DNA from: Caulobacteraceae bacterium
GTDB taxonomy: Bacteria > Pseudomonadota > Alphaproteobacteria > Caulobacterales > Caulobacteraceae
Direction of reading: 5' to 3'
NCBI GenBank assembly: GCA_947475875.1
Contig: CANJME010000005.1
Location: forward strand, 1 to 64,000
DNA length: 64,000 bases
Position numbers and translations under genes: made by a program. Under the pieces are notes generated by a model. It did not search any database. It was not told the origin of the DNA and saw nothing but the letters and a program-made list of their open reading frames with translations. This document shows, piece after piece, positions 1-9,300 of the stretch (positions are counted from its first letter, which is position 1; the number at the start of each line of letters is the position of its first letter).

Positions 1-352
1 ACTCTCATTATGATTGCATGAGAAATGGGGGTCACGTCAACTGGCTCACATGATCTCTTGTTTGTCAATCAAATGTTGAAATTGTTTTGACAACGCATTC
101 CGCATAACCCGCCATCGGTCGAGCAGATTAGTATGTAAGAGGGAAGCGTGGGTCCCATCTGACAAATTGGGGGTGTGCCCCCGGGGTGGGGTCTGGCTTG
201 GGGGAATTTGACCCCCTACCCCCCCCTGCGCGGCTAAATCTTCAGTTCGGGCGGTCGGCTACGCCCAAGTCGGTGATCTTCGCCACATTTGTCTGGTAAT
301 TTGTATGGTGATTACTTCTTGCGACATTTTATTCTACAATAACACCGGTCAG
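1..352. other. Non-coding left edge next to tRNA-Ser
   Basis: No convincing reading frame lies here. Bases 1-130 are clearly richer in A and T than the rest of the window and contain a small inverted repeat (TTGTCAA at 62-68, TTGACAA at 87-93). Bases about 168-230 hold several runs of four or five G or C. The stretch lies just beyond the 3' end of a tRNA gene, a usual integration site for mobile elements, so it may be a scar or the end of an element outside the window. No integrase or direct repeat of the tRNA end is visible. Confidence 0.4.
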
Positions 353-442
353 TGGCGGACAGGGTGAGATTCGAACTCACGGTGGGCGTAAACCCACGGC
401 GGTTTTCAAGACCGCTGCCTTAAACCACTCGGCCACCTGTCC
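353..442 (-). tRNA. tRNA-Ser (anticodon UGA)
   Basis: On the minus strand the 7-bp acceptor stem GGACAGG/CCTGTCC closes the structure, followed by discriminator G and an encoded CCA. The anticodon stem GCGGT/ACCGC holds loop CTTGAAA, giving anticodon TGA. A long variable arm (GTGGG..CCCAC) and the TTCGAAT T-loop make it a class II serine tRNA of 90 nt including CCA. Confidence 0.97.
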
Positions 443-716
443 GGCGCGCGGTCCTTACACTGCGTCTGATGGTGGTTCCAGCCTCGCGCAAACCCCGGGC
501 GAAATTCGCCATCCCGCCCAAATTGGGCTGTGACAAATTGGCATGGGCGCTCCGCAATTTGTGCGGGGAATTTCTTTATCGATAGTCGAGATGGCGCCTC
601 CGCAGGAAAATTGTGCTGCGATTCCATTGATCTGGATCAAATTTCGCCGACGCGTCAAACCCCGGGCTGACCTGGCGAAAGCTTTTGAAATACCGGTGGA
701 AATCACGTCGTTTTCA

Positions 717-745
717 TTGAATTTAACGTTTGATTCCGCTATCAT
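717..745 (+). promoter_or_regulatory. Candidate sigma-70-type promoter of the RCM1 operon
   Basis: TTGAAT at 717-722 and TATCAT at 740-745 are separated by 17 bases, a good match to the housekeeping -35/-10 consensus. It would start transcription near 752, about 40 bases before the ATG at 793. It is the best-formed promoter found ahead of any of the four RCM genes. Bases 443-716 between the tRNA and this promoter show no gene. Confidence 0.5.
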
Positions 746-792
746 GCATTACCGAATATCGACAAAACTGCTCGCACTCCTGGAGGACGACT

Positions 793-2889
793 ATGAAAGT
801 TTCACGTTTTATGGCTTCCGCGGCCGTCGCCGCGCTGGTCGGAGTTTGGGGTTTCACGGGCGCCGGGACCGGTCATGTGGACCAGGCCTCCGCCGCTTCG
901 GCCTCGAAGGTCGATAACTTCGAACTGACCGATCAGAACTTGCTGGCCCACAACCTCTACAGCATGGGCGTCGACACCAAGGCGATCGTCCTCATCACTC
1001 AGGGCAACGGTTGCCCGGTGAACCGCAACAACGCCACCGCGTACAATGCGCTGAAGGCGGCCTATGCCGGCAAGGGTGTCGAGTTCTTCATGCTCAACGC
1101 CAACTCGCAGGACAGCCGCGAAGACATCCTCAAGGAAGTCGCCGACTTCCACTATGACTTCCAAGTTCTGCAGGACACCAACCAGCTGGTCGGCGAGCAA
1201 CTGCACGTCGAGCGCACCGGGGAAGTCATCGTTATCGACCCGAAGACCTGGAACATCGTGTTCCGCGGCCCGGTCGACGATCGCGTGACCTATGAGCGCC
1301 AGAAGGCGGCGGCGACCAAGACCTACGCCAAGGACGCCCTGGACTCGTTCCTCGCCGGCCGCTCGATCAAGACCGCGCGCGTCGATGCGCCGGGCTGCCT
1401 GATCAACCTGCTGGAAGCCAAGGCCGATCACAGCAAGATTTCCTACGTCAAGGACATCGCGCCGATCATTCAGGACAAGTGCATCACCTGCCACCAGGCG
1501 GGCGGCATCGGTCCGATGACCCTGGTCAACTACGAAGACGTGCGCGGCCACTCGCTCATGATCCGCGAAGTTCTGCGGACCAAGCGCATGCCTCCGTTCC
1601 ACGCCGATCCGCGCGTCGGCCATTTCTCCAACGATCGCAGCCTCTCGGCTGACCAGATCAAGACCATGATCCACTGGGTCGAGGCCGGCTCGCCGCGCGG
1701 TACAGGCGCTGACCCGCTCGGCGTCCAGCAGTTCGCCGCCAAGGAATGGCCACTGGGCACGCCTGACGTAGTGCTGAACATCCCGGCCTACTCGATCCCG
1801 GCCAACGGCGTCGTCGACTACCAGAACCCCTGGGCCGCGATGCCCGCCAACTTCGAAGACCGCTGGTTGCGCGCCTCGACCATCAAGGTTGACCAGCGTC
1901 AGGCCGTCCACCACGTGCTGACCGGTTACCTGCCCCGCGTTCCGGCGAGTGGTGACCAAACCCGTGGCGGCGGCCTCGGCGGCCCGTCGGTCGGTGGCTA
2001 TGCCGTCGGCGCGGAATCGCAAACCTGGCCAACCGATTCGGGCACCTTCCTGCAAAAGGGCGGCGCAGTCGGCTTCCAGATGCACTACACCCCGTTCGGC
2101 AAGCCGGTCGTCGATAACACCAAGATCGGCCTGTACTTCTATCCGAAGGGCACGACCCCGACCTACGTCCAGCACAATTCGGTCATCGCGGATCAGAACA
2201 TCGCGGTTGCGCCGAACGACAACAACTGGGCGGACGTGGCCTACATGACATTCCCGGCCGACGCGAAGCTGTTCAACGTTTTCCCGCACACTCACTACCG
2301 TGGCCGGTCGTCGAGTGTCGAACTGCAGTATCCGGATGGCCGCAAGGAGTTGATCTTCTCCATGCCGAAATACGACTTCAACTGGCAGGGAGCGTACGAC
2401 TTCAAGGAGCCACTGAACATTCCGGCCGGCACCAAGATGATCGCGCACTTCACCTACGACAATTCCAAGCGCAATCCGTACAACCCCGATCCGAACCGGA
2501 CGGTGCCGTGGGGCGATCAGTCGTTCGACGAAATGTTCTACATGGCGTTCGACTATCAGTGGAAGGAAGAGACCTCTTCCCACCGCACCCCGCAGTATGA
2601 CGCCGCGCTCAACAACAGCCGTTTGATCGGCATGCTGGACAAGAACATCGACGGCAAGATTCAGTCCGCCGAGCTGACCGGACGGCAGTTCGCCGCCCTG
2701 AAGCCGATGTTCAGCATGTTTGATCGCAACGGCGACGGCGGCCTCGATTCCACGGAACTGGCGGCCGCCACCAGCGGCGCGCTCGGTGGTCGCGGCGGAC
2801 GGGCTCCGGACGGCGCGGCCCCGAACCGCGGCGAAGCGGCCATGCCGCCCGCCCCTGCCGCCAGCAACGGATCCACCCCGCGGGGCTAG
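793..2889 (+). CDS. RCM1: secreted redoxin-cytochrome c-copper monooxygenase-like protein with EF-hands
   Basis: A 698-residue exported multidomain protein. The ATG at 793 is chosen because GGAGGA precedes it by five bases and a signal peptide follows directly. Domains: signal peptide (1 to about 36); redoxin-like domain (about 40-200) with C74 in a CPVNR motif and a trailing G-C202; one haem-c site C230-x-x-C-H234 with a possible Met ligand in RMPP (M266); then a module resembling peptidylglycine/dopamine copper monooxygenases. Its putative ligands are H373-H374, H431, H499-x-H501 and M581, in the order and roughly the spacing of PHM (107/108, 172, 242/244, 314). Two EF-hands (616-627, 644-655) and a Gly/Ala/Pro tail end it. 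Alone among the four paralogues it keeps both redoxin cysteines. It heads an operon with a free redoxin and a TusA-like gene. The copper-enzyme role follows from family motifs; the substrate is unknown. Confidence 0.8.
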   Translation: MKVSRFMASAAVAALVGVWGFTGAGTGHVDQASAASASKVDNFELTDQNLLAHNLYSMGVDTKAIVLITQGNGCPVNRNNATAYNALKAAYAGKGVEFFMLNANSQDSREDILKEVADFHYDFQVLQDTNQLVGEQLHVERTGEVIVIDPKTWNIVFRGPVDDRVTYERQKAAATKTYAKDALDSFLAGRSIKTARVDAPGCLINLLEAKADHSKISYVKDIAPIIQDKCITCHQAGGIGPMTLVNYEDVRGHSLMIREVLRTKRMPPFHADPRVGHFSNDRSLSADQIKTMIHWVEAGSPRGTGADPLGVQQFAAKEWPLGTPDVVLNIPAYSIPANGVVDYQNPWAAMPANFEDRWLRASTIKVDQRQAVHHVLTGYLPRVPASGDQTRGGGLGGPSVGGYAVGAESQTWPTDSGTFLQKGGAVGFQMHYTPFGKPVVDNTKIGLYFYPKGTTPTYVQHNSVIADQNIAVAPNDNNWADVAYMTFPADAKLFNVFPHTHYRGRSSSVELQYPDGRKELIFSMPKYDFNWQGAYDFKEPLNIPAGTKMIAHFTYDNSKRNPYNPDPNRTVPWGDQSFDEMFYMAFDYQWKEETSSHRTPQYDAALNNSRLIGMLDKNIDGKIQSAELTGRQFAALKPMFSMFDRNGDGGLDSTELAAATSGALGGRGGRAPDGAAPNRGEAAMPPAPAASNGSTPRG

Positions 2890-2901
2890 TAAAGGACTAA
2901 A

Positions 2902-3576
2902 GTGATCGTTTTCCGGCAACAGTTCGCCGGCTTGCTATCCGGAGTTCAGGCTGCAGTCGCCCCGGCGCTTGCAGCCTGCTTCGTTTTTGGGGCCAGCCTA
3001 GCGGTGGCCCAGGGCGCAAGCCAGGCTTTCGGCCATCTCGAGATCGGCCAGCGCGCGCCCAGTTTTGTGCTGACTGGATCGGATGGCAAAAGCCACGCGC
3101 TGTCTGACTATCAGGGCAAAATTGTCGTGCTCGAATGGACCAGCCCGGTCTGCAACTACACCAAGGCCAAGTACGACTCCGGCGAAATGCGACGCCTGCA
3201 ACGTAAGGCCGCCGACAAGAACGTCGTCTGGCTCTCGATCAACACCGCCAATGTCCGACGCCCGGGCTATCTGACTCCGGCCAAGGCCAAGGCGCGGGTC
3301 GCCTCGACGCACGCAAAGGTCACCGCGTTCCTGCTCGACACCGACACTCGCGTAGGCCGGCTCTACGGCGCCAAGAGCACGCCCAGCTTCTTCATAATCG
3401 GCGCAAACGGCGCCCTCGCCTACCAGGGCGCGATCGACGACGACGTCTACGCCAACGGCCACCCGACCCGTAACTATATAGCCGAAGCGCTCGACGCCCT
3501 GACCACGGGTCGAACGCCGGCCGTGACCGAAACGCGGGCCTACGGCTGCAGCGTCGACTACGCGGCGGCGAAGTAG
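2902..3576 (+). CDS. Secreted thioredoxin-like (redoxin) protein
   Basis: 224 residues starting with GTG at 2902, behind an AAAGGA ribosome site and 12 bases after RCM1. A long hydrophobic leader ends near AVAQG (about residue 37). The AhpC/TSA-type fold is indicated by APSFVLTGSDG, a strand leading to TSPVC (C84) and the cis-proline loop STPSFF. There is no CxxC; the second cysteine is C216 in a terminal GCSVDY motif. The 132-residue gap between C84 and C216 resembles the 128 residues between C74 and C202 in RCM1, so the two share a cysteine layout. A periplasmic peroxidase-like or disulfide-relay role for RCM1 is inferred from context. Confidence 0.85.
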   Translation: MIVFRQQFAGLLSGVQAAVAPALAACFVFGASLAVAQGASQAFGHLEIGQRAPSFVLTGSDGKSHALSDYQGKIVVLEWTSPVCNYTKAKYDSGEMRRLQRKAADKNVVWLSINTANVRRPGYLTPAKAKARVASTHAKVTAFLLDTDTRVGRLYGAKSTPSFFIIGANGALAYQGAIDDDVYANGHPTRNYIAEALDALTTGRTPAVTETRAYGCSVDYAAAK

Positions 3577-3580
3577 TTCC

Positions 3581-3811
3581 GTGGACGAGGCCGTTCTGAT
3601 CGACGCCCGCGGACACCACTGTCCAGTGCCGACCCTCAAACTTCAAAAGCTGCTAAACAATCTGCCGGCCGGCGCGCGGATCCGTCTCCTCGCTGACGAT
3701 CCGATGGCCAAGGTCGACGTGCCGCACTTTTGCAACGAAGCCGGCCACAGGCTGATTTCCGCCGAACCGTTTGAGACCGCTATGGCGTTTATTGTGGAAC
3801 GGCGGGCCTAG
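3581..3811 (+). CDS. TusA/SirA-family sulfur carrier protein
   Basis: 76 residues from a GTG start four bases after the redoxin stop, so probably translated from the same message. The family signature is the CPxP motif (C14 in HHCPVPTLK), whose cysteine carries persulfide sulfur in TusA proteins, with a compact alpha/beta fold and second cysteine in VPHFCNEAGH. No signal peptide, so it acts in the cytoplasm while its two operon partners are exported. It could be a general sulfur-relay protein only co-transcribed here. The last 23 bases overlap the end of the convergent YihY/BrkB gene. Confidence 0.88.
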   Translation: MDEAVLIDARGHHCPVPTLKLQKLLNNLPAGARIRLLADDPMAKVDVPHFCNEAGHRLISAEPFETAMAFIVERRA

Positions 3812-4703
3812 GCTTTCCGCGGCGTTCGCGGGCGGGCCGGGCATTCATGGCGATCTCGATCTCTGTGGCCAGCGCCCCGCCAAAAAAGATCGCGTTCACG
3901 TTCCACGACAGCCAGATCAGCAGCACCACTACGGTGGCGATCGAGCCGTAGGTCGCGCCCAGATGGACGATCTGTTCGACATAAAAGGCGCTGGCCAGCG
4001 ACATGGCCACGAACATGAAGGCCGCCGCCATGCCGCCCAGGATCGCACCCTGCCAGACGATAGGCCGGCTCGACATGGCGTAACGGTAGATGAGCGCCAG
4101 ACCGACGGTCAGACCGACACTGGTCCAGGTCCATTCCGAAAACAGGAAGTTGACCCCGCGCAGGGGCGTCCAGTGCCAGGCCTGGGCGGCGACACGAATG
4201 GCCAGGAATGCGGCGGTGACGATAGCCGACATCAGGAAAGCGGCGATCAGCACCACCAGCGCCAGGATATTGAAACTCAAAAAACTGCGCGGCACCTCAT
4301 CGTCGTGGATGAATGACAGGCCGGCCAGCAGGGCCTTGAAGCCCCGGTGCGAGGCGTACGCGCCGATGAACAGCGCAAAGGCGCTCTGAAGCGAGACAAT
4401 CTGCGGCGGGGCCTGGATCAGCCGTTGCAGTTCGGTGTCGAACAGGGTCTCGGCTCCAGCCGGCATCATTCGGGCCACCAGTTCAGCCTGAAATGACGCC
4501 TGCTCGGGTGTCGCCAGCAGGCTGTAGAGACCGATCAGGATGGCGACGGCTGGAAACACCGCCAGGATCGCGAAGAACGAAACCCCGCCGACATAGAGCA
4601 TGACATCGCGGCCCCAGAGCCGCAGCAGGGCTTTCAGCGCGATGTTGGGCGTGCGCGCCGCCCACTTCCTCCATACGTCATGGCCGCCGAGAAAGACCTT
4701 CAT
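3789..4703 (-). CDS. YihY/BrkB-family inner-membrane protein
   Basis: 304 residues with about six membrane segments and the family region GVSFFAILAVFPAVAIL followed by the mid-protein stretch YGSIATVVVLLIWLSW. The family was once called ribonuclease BN or serum-resistance protein BrkB; its function is unsettled, and transport is often suggested. The C-terminus is short and basic (ARERRGKPR). It converges with and overlaps the TusA-like gene by 23 bases. A perfect 11-bp inverted repeat (4752-4785) lies some 50 bases ahead of its start codon. Confidence 0.9.
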   Translation of the reverse strand: MKVFLGGHDVWRKWAARTPNIALKALLRLWGRDVMLYVGGVSFFAILAVFPAVAILIGLYSLLATPEQASFQAELVARMMPAGAETLFDTELQRLIQAPPQIVSLQSAFALFIGAYASHRGFKALLAGLSFIHDDEVPRSFLSFNILALVVLIAAFLMSAIVTAAFLAIRVAAQAWHWTPLRGVNFLFSEWTWTSVGLTVGLALIYRYAMSSRPIVWQGAILGGMAAAFMFVAMSLASAFYVEQIVHLGATYGSIATVVVLLIWLSWNVNAIFFGGALATEIEIAMNARPARERRGKPRPAVPQ

Positions 4704-4751
4704 CCCGCCTTGGTAGCGCGATTTGACGGTGATGAGGAAACCCCAAAATGG

Positions 4752-4785
4752 GCGCGCCCTGCCTCCGGGGGGATGCAGGGCGCGC
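4752..4785. repeat. Perfect 11-bp GC-rich inverted repeat
   Basis: GCGCGCCCTGC (4752-4762) and its exact complement GCAGGGCGCGC (4775-4785) flank a 12-base loop. It lies between the divergent YihY/BrkB gene and popA. Neither side has the long T-run of an intrinsic terminator, although the minus-strand side is followed by CATTTT. It could be a leader hairpin or an operator. Confidence 0.6.
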
Positions 4786-5004
4786 TTCAGGCCGTGCGAG
4801 ACGAACCTGAGGCCGGACGGTGTTCGAGGGACGGGAAAAAACCCCGTCCAGCCATGAGGCGACTATCGATTCCGGCGCCTGAACCCGGTCTGAACACCGG
4901 TATGCGGCGATTTGTCAGGAATCAGAGCGAATGACCGTGCCGGATTCAGTTGGGAACCGGCCGCGCTTTGCTATGGTGAGCACTTCGAGTCGAAGGATGG
5001 GGCA

Positions 5005-6324
5005 GTGACGGTCCAGGCGCGCGTACTGATAGTCGCCCGCGATGATGAGGTCGCCGGCCCCCTCGCCGACGGCCTCGATCGGTTGGGATGGCGTACCGTG
5101 ACGGCGCGTGGGCCCAATGCCGCTCTGGTGGCGATCGGCGACCTTCAAATCGAGGCGGCGATCATCGACACCGCCTGCGCCGGCGACGATCCCGCCGCCC
5201 TGGCACGCCGCCTGAAGCGCGCGGTGCACCCCAGGCTCCTCCCCGTGGTCGCGATCGGCTCGCCCGAACCGCAGCTGCGCTCGACCTTCGACCTGACCCT
5301 GACCGCGCCGCTGCATCCGGCCCAGGCGGCCATGCGCCTGGAAACCCTCGTGCGCATGGCTGTGGCCGAAGAAGAATTTGAGCTGCGCACCGAAACCTTT
5401 ACGGAAAAAGGCGTTCAACTGGATGCCCCTGACCGTGAGCCGGGCCCCTATCGCATCCTTGCCATCGGCGAGCCGGCGCCGCAGTTCCTGGCTCTCTCCC
5501 ACGCGCTGGACCGGGAGGGCGCACAGGTTGTGGGAGCGTTCACGGCCTACACGGCTTTCGACTATCTCCATGAGCGCGCGTTCGATGCGGCGGTCTTGTG
5601 GGGCGGCGAGGATCACACCGAGGCCCTCTCGATCGCCGCCGGCATGCGCCGCAACACCCGGCTCTATCATATCCCCACCATGCTCTATCTGGCCGAGAAC
5701 TCCTTCGTCGGGGTCAATGACGCTTTCCAGAAGGGCATCACCGACGTCGCCAGCCCTGAGTCGCCCGAGACCGACACTGCCGCCCGGGTGGTAGAACTCG
5801 CCCGCAGCTATCGCCGTCAGACAAACATCCGCGCCAGCCTCGAAAAGGCGCGCTCCACCGGCCTGATGGATGCGTCAACGGGACTCTTTACCCGCGAGCT
5901 CTTCGCCGGACATCTGGCGCGGATGGCTGGGGCCGCCAGGGCCCGTAACCGGCCGCTGTCGGTCTGCGTATTGCGCATCGCCGAGACAGACGACGTCGCC
6001 AAGGCACGGGCCGGCGGCTGGCTTGACCGCGCTGCGCCGCAGATCGGCTCGATGGTCAGCCGCCTCGTGCGGGTGGAAGACACTGCCGCGAGGCTGGCGC
6101 CCGAGGTCTTCGCGCTCGCGCTCCCTGCGACGGTCGGCCACGAAGCCAAGGCGGCGGCCGAGCGGATTTCGGCGGTGATCGGCTGCACGGCCTTCGACGC
6201 CGGCGAGGGCAAGACGCCTTTCGTGGTCTCGTTCGACATCGGCATCGCCGCAGTCGAGCCCGGAGAGAACCCCGCCAACGCCCTGGAGCGCGCCGCGGCC
6301 AAATCCATGCGGAAAGCCGGCTAG
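5005..6324 (+). CDS. popA: PopA-like c-di-GMP effector (degenerate GGDEF protein)
   Basis: 439 residues from GTG 5005, preceded by AAGGA at seven bases; the frame extends upstream only to an unlikely TTG. Two receiver-like domains (about 5-130 and 150-280) precede a GGDEF-type domain (about 300-439), the layout of PleD and its paralogue PopA. The active-site GGEEF is replaced by APEVF (365-369), so cyclase activity is unlikely, while the inhibitory-site RxxD is intact as RVED (356-359) at the correct five-residue spacing. In Caulobacter, PopA binds c-di-GMP through this site and helps deliver CtrA to ClpXP during the cell cycle. It converges with mfd, sharing four bases at the stop codons. 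Confidence 0.82.
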   Translation: MTVQARVLIVARDDEVAGPLADGLDRLGWRTVTARGPNAALVAIGDLQIEAAIIDTACAGDDPAALARRLKRAVHPRLLPVVAIGSPEPQLRSTFDLTLTAPLHPAQAAMRLETLVRMAVAEEEFELRTETFTEKGVQLDAPDREPGPYRILAIGEPAPQFLALSHALDREGAQVVGAFTAYTAFDYLHERAFDAAVLWGGEDHTEALSIAAGMRRNTRLYHIPTMLYLAENSFVGVNDAFQKGITDVASPESPETDTAARVVELARSYRRQTNIRASLEKARSTGLMDASTGLFTRELFAGHLARMAGAARARNRPLSVCVLRIAETDDVAKARAGGWLDRAAPQIGSMVSRLVRVEDTAARLAPEVFALALPATVGHEAKAAAERISAVIGCTAFDAGEGKTPFVVSFDIGIAAVEPGENPANALERAAAKSMRKAG

Positions 6325-9300
6325 GCGGCGAGCTTCGCCAGGTCTGCCAGGATACGTTCCGCCGCCGCGAGACGGCGCTCGGGCGTCAGCCACTCGCCGC
6401 GCACCACGACCTTCTGATCGGGACGAACCTTCCACAGGGCGCCATTGGCCTGGACGTGCTGAACCAGGGACATCGGATTGGGGAAGGCATCGTTCCGGAA
6501 GGCGATTACTGCCCCCTTGGGCCCGACATCGACCTTGGCGACATTGGCCTGGCGGCACAGGCCCTTGATGGCCACCACCTTCAACAGGTGCCCGGCTTCC
6601 TCCGGCAATGGTCCGAAGCGGTCGATGAGTTCGGCGGCCAGGGCCTCGCGGTCCTCCGGACGTTCGGCTTCGGACAGGCGCCGGTAGAGCGCCAGGCGAA
6701 CGTTGAGATCGGGGACATATTCCTCGGGGATGAGGACCGAGACGCCTGTGTTGATCTGTGGCGACCAGCCGCGGTCGGCGACCACGTCCTCGCCGCCGCG
6801 CGCCCGCAGCTCAGCGACCGCGTCCTCCAGCATCTGCTGATAGAGCTCGACGCCGATCTCGCGGATGTGGCCCGATTGCTCTTCGCCCAACAAATTGCCG
6901 CCGCCGCGGATATCGAGGTCGTGGCTGGCCAGTTGGAACCCGGCGCCGAGACTGTCCAGGGACTGCAGCACCCGCAGGCGCTTATCGGCCGAGAGACCAA
7001 TCTGCTTGTTCGGCGGGGTAGTCAGATAAGCATAGGCCCGGTGCTTGGCCCGGCCGACCCGGCCACGCAGCTGATATAGCTGTGACAGACCGAACATATC
7101 CGCCCGGTGGATGATCAAGGTGTTGGCGGTCGGGATATCGAGGCCGCTCTCGACGATGGTCGTCGACAGCAGCACATCGTACTGGCCGTCGTAGAAGGCG
7201 CTCATCACATCTTCCAGCTGGGTCGGCGCCATCTGGCCGTGGCCGACCACGAAGCGGACTTCCGGCACCTGATCGCGCAGGAATCTCTCGATGTCGGGCA
7301 GGTCCTTGATGCGCGGCACGACATAGTAAGCCTGTCCGCCACGATATTTCTCCCGAAGCAGGGCTTCGCGCACGGTCACCGGATCGAACTCGGAGACATA
7401 GGTGCGCACCGCCAACCGATCGACCGGCGGGGTGGCGATTATCGACATCTCCCGGATGCCCGACAACGACATCTGCAGGGTGCGCGGGATGGGCGTGGCG
7501 GTCAGGGTCAGGACGTGGACTTCCGAGCGCAGGGATTTCAGCGCCTCTTTGTGGGCAACGCCGAAGTGTTGTTCCTCGTCGACGATGACCAGGCCGAGGT
7601 TGGAGAAGCCAACCTGTTTGGAAAGCACGGCATGGGTGCCGATGACGATCTCAACCTCGCCCTTTTTAAGATCTTCGCGGGTCTGGTTGGCTTCGGCCGT
7701 GGGGACGAGACGCGAGAGGCGGCGCACCTTGAGCGGCCAGCCCTGGAAGCGTTCGGTGAAGGTCTTGTGGTGCTGGCGGGCGAGCAGGGTCGTGGGGCAG
7801 ACGACCGCCACCTGATGGCCGCTCATCGCCACCACAAAGGCGGCGCGCAAGGCGACCTCGGTCTTGCCGAAACCGACATCGCCACAGATCAACCGGTCCA
7901 TCGGCCGGCCGGCGGCCAGATCGCCCAGCACATCAGCGATGGCGTTCAGCTGATCGTCCGTCTCTTCATAAGGGAAGCGGGCGCAGAACTCGTCATAGAG
8001 GCCGCTCGGCGGATCGACGGCTTCAGTTTCACGGGTGGCTCTGGCCGCGGCGATGCGGATCAGGCCGTCAGCCATCTCGCGCAGACGTTCCTTGGCGCGC
8101 GCCTTGCGCGCCTGCCAGGCCGCGCCGCCCAGCCGGTCGAGCTGTACCCCCTCGCTCTCGGCCCCGTAGCGGGTCAGAAGGTCGATGTTTTCGACGGGCA
8201 GATAGAGTTTGGACTCGGCCGCGTAGTGAAGCTCGAGACAGTCGTGCGGCGCGCCCTGCACTTCCAGCGTCGTCAGACCCTCGTAGCGACCGATGCCGTG
8301 GTCGATGTGGACCACCAGATCGCCGGGACTGAGCGAAGAGGCCTCGGCGAGGAAGTTGGCGGCGCGGCGCTTCTTCTTCGGCCGCGCCAGCCGATCGCCG
8401 AGGATGTCGGTTTCGGAAATGACCGCGAGGTTCTCGGTCTCGAAGCCATGCTCCAGCGGCAGGATAGCGCGTTGCGGGTGCTTGGGATCGGCCGCCTTGG
8501 CCGCCTGCCAGTAACGGGCGAGCGTCACGCCGGTCAGCCCGTGGTCGGCCAGCATGGTGGAGAGGCGTTCGGACGAGCCTTCGGTCCAGGAGGCGAATAT
8601 CACCCGCCGGCCGGCGGCGGCCTGGGCATTGGCGTGATTGGCGGTGGCTTCGAACAGGTTGACGCTGTCCTGGGCCCGTTCTGCGGCGAACTGACGGCCC
8701 TGGCGTGCGCCCATGTCGACGACGCCCGGCGCCACTTTCTGGAAGGGCGAGAACCTGCGGTTGGCGAATTCAGCGAGCCGCAGTTCCGTCTCGTCGGCCG
8801 ATAGATACAGACGGTCGGGCGGCAGAGCGCGATAGTGGGAGGAGCGCTCGGTATCGTTGCGGGCCTCGAATGCGTCGGCGATCATCGAAAGCCGCTCTTC
8901 CCGAGCCTCGGTGGTCAGGTGGTCGACGGCGATCAGCGCCTGTTTCGGGAAATAGTCGAAGAGGGTTTCGAGACCCTCGTAGAATAGCGGCAGATAGTGC
9001 TCCATGCCCTGCCGCCGCTGGCCGGCGGAGACAGACTCATAGAGAGCGTCCTCGCCCGGCGCGCCGAACGCCGCCAGATAGCCGGTGCGGAACCGCGAGA
9101 TGGTGTCGGGGGCGAGCAACACCTCGGAGACCGGCAACAGCTCCACACTCTGCAGCTGCCGGGTCGAGCGCTGGGTGAACGGGTCGAACGAGCGGATGGA
9201 TTCCAGGGTGTCGCCGAAGAGATCGAGCCTGACCGGCTCTTCTCCGCCGGGCGGGAAGATGTCGATCACCCCGCCGCGAATGGCGAACTCGCCACGGTCG

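Noticed and set aside
802-2919. A 700-residue open frame antisense to RCM1, and similar ones antisense to mfd, kdsA/DUF3089, RCM3 and mrcA
   Set aside because: They are by-products of high GC content with strong third-position bias on the other strand; none shows a recognisable domain, and each lies opposite a gene with clear motifs.
5005-6324. Active diguanylate cyclase
   Set aside because: The GGEEF residues needed for catalysis are APEVF.
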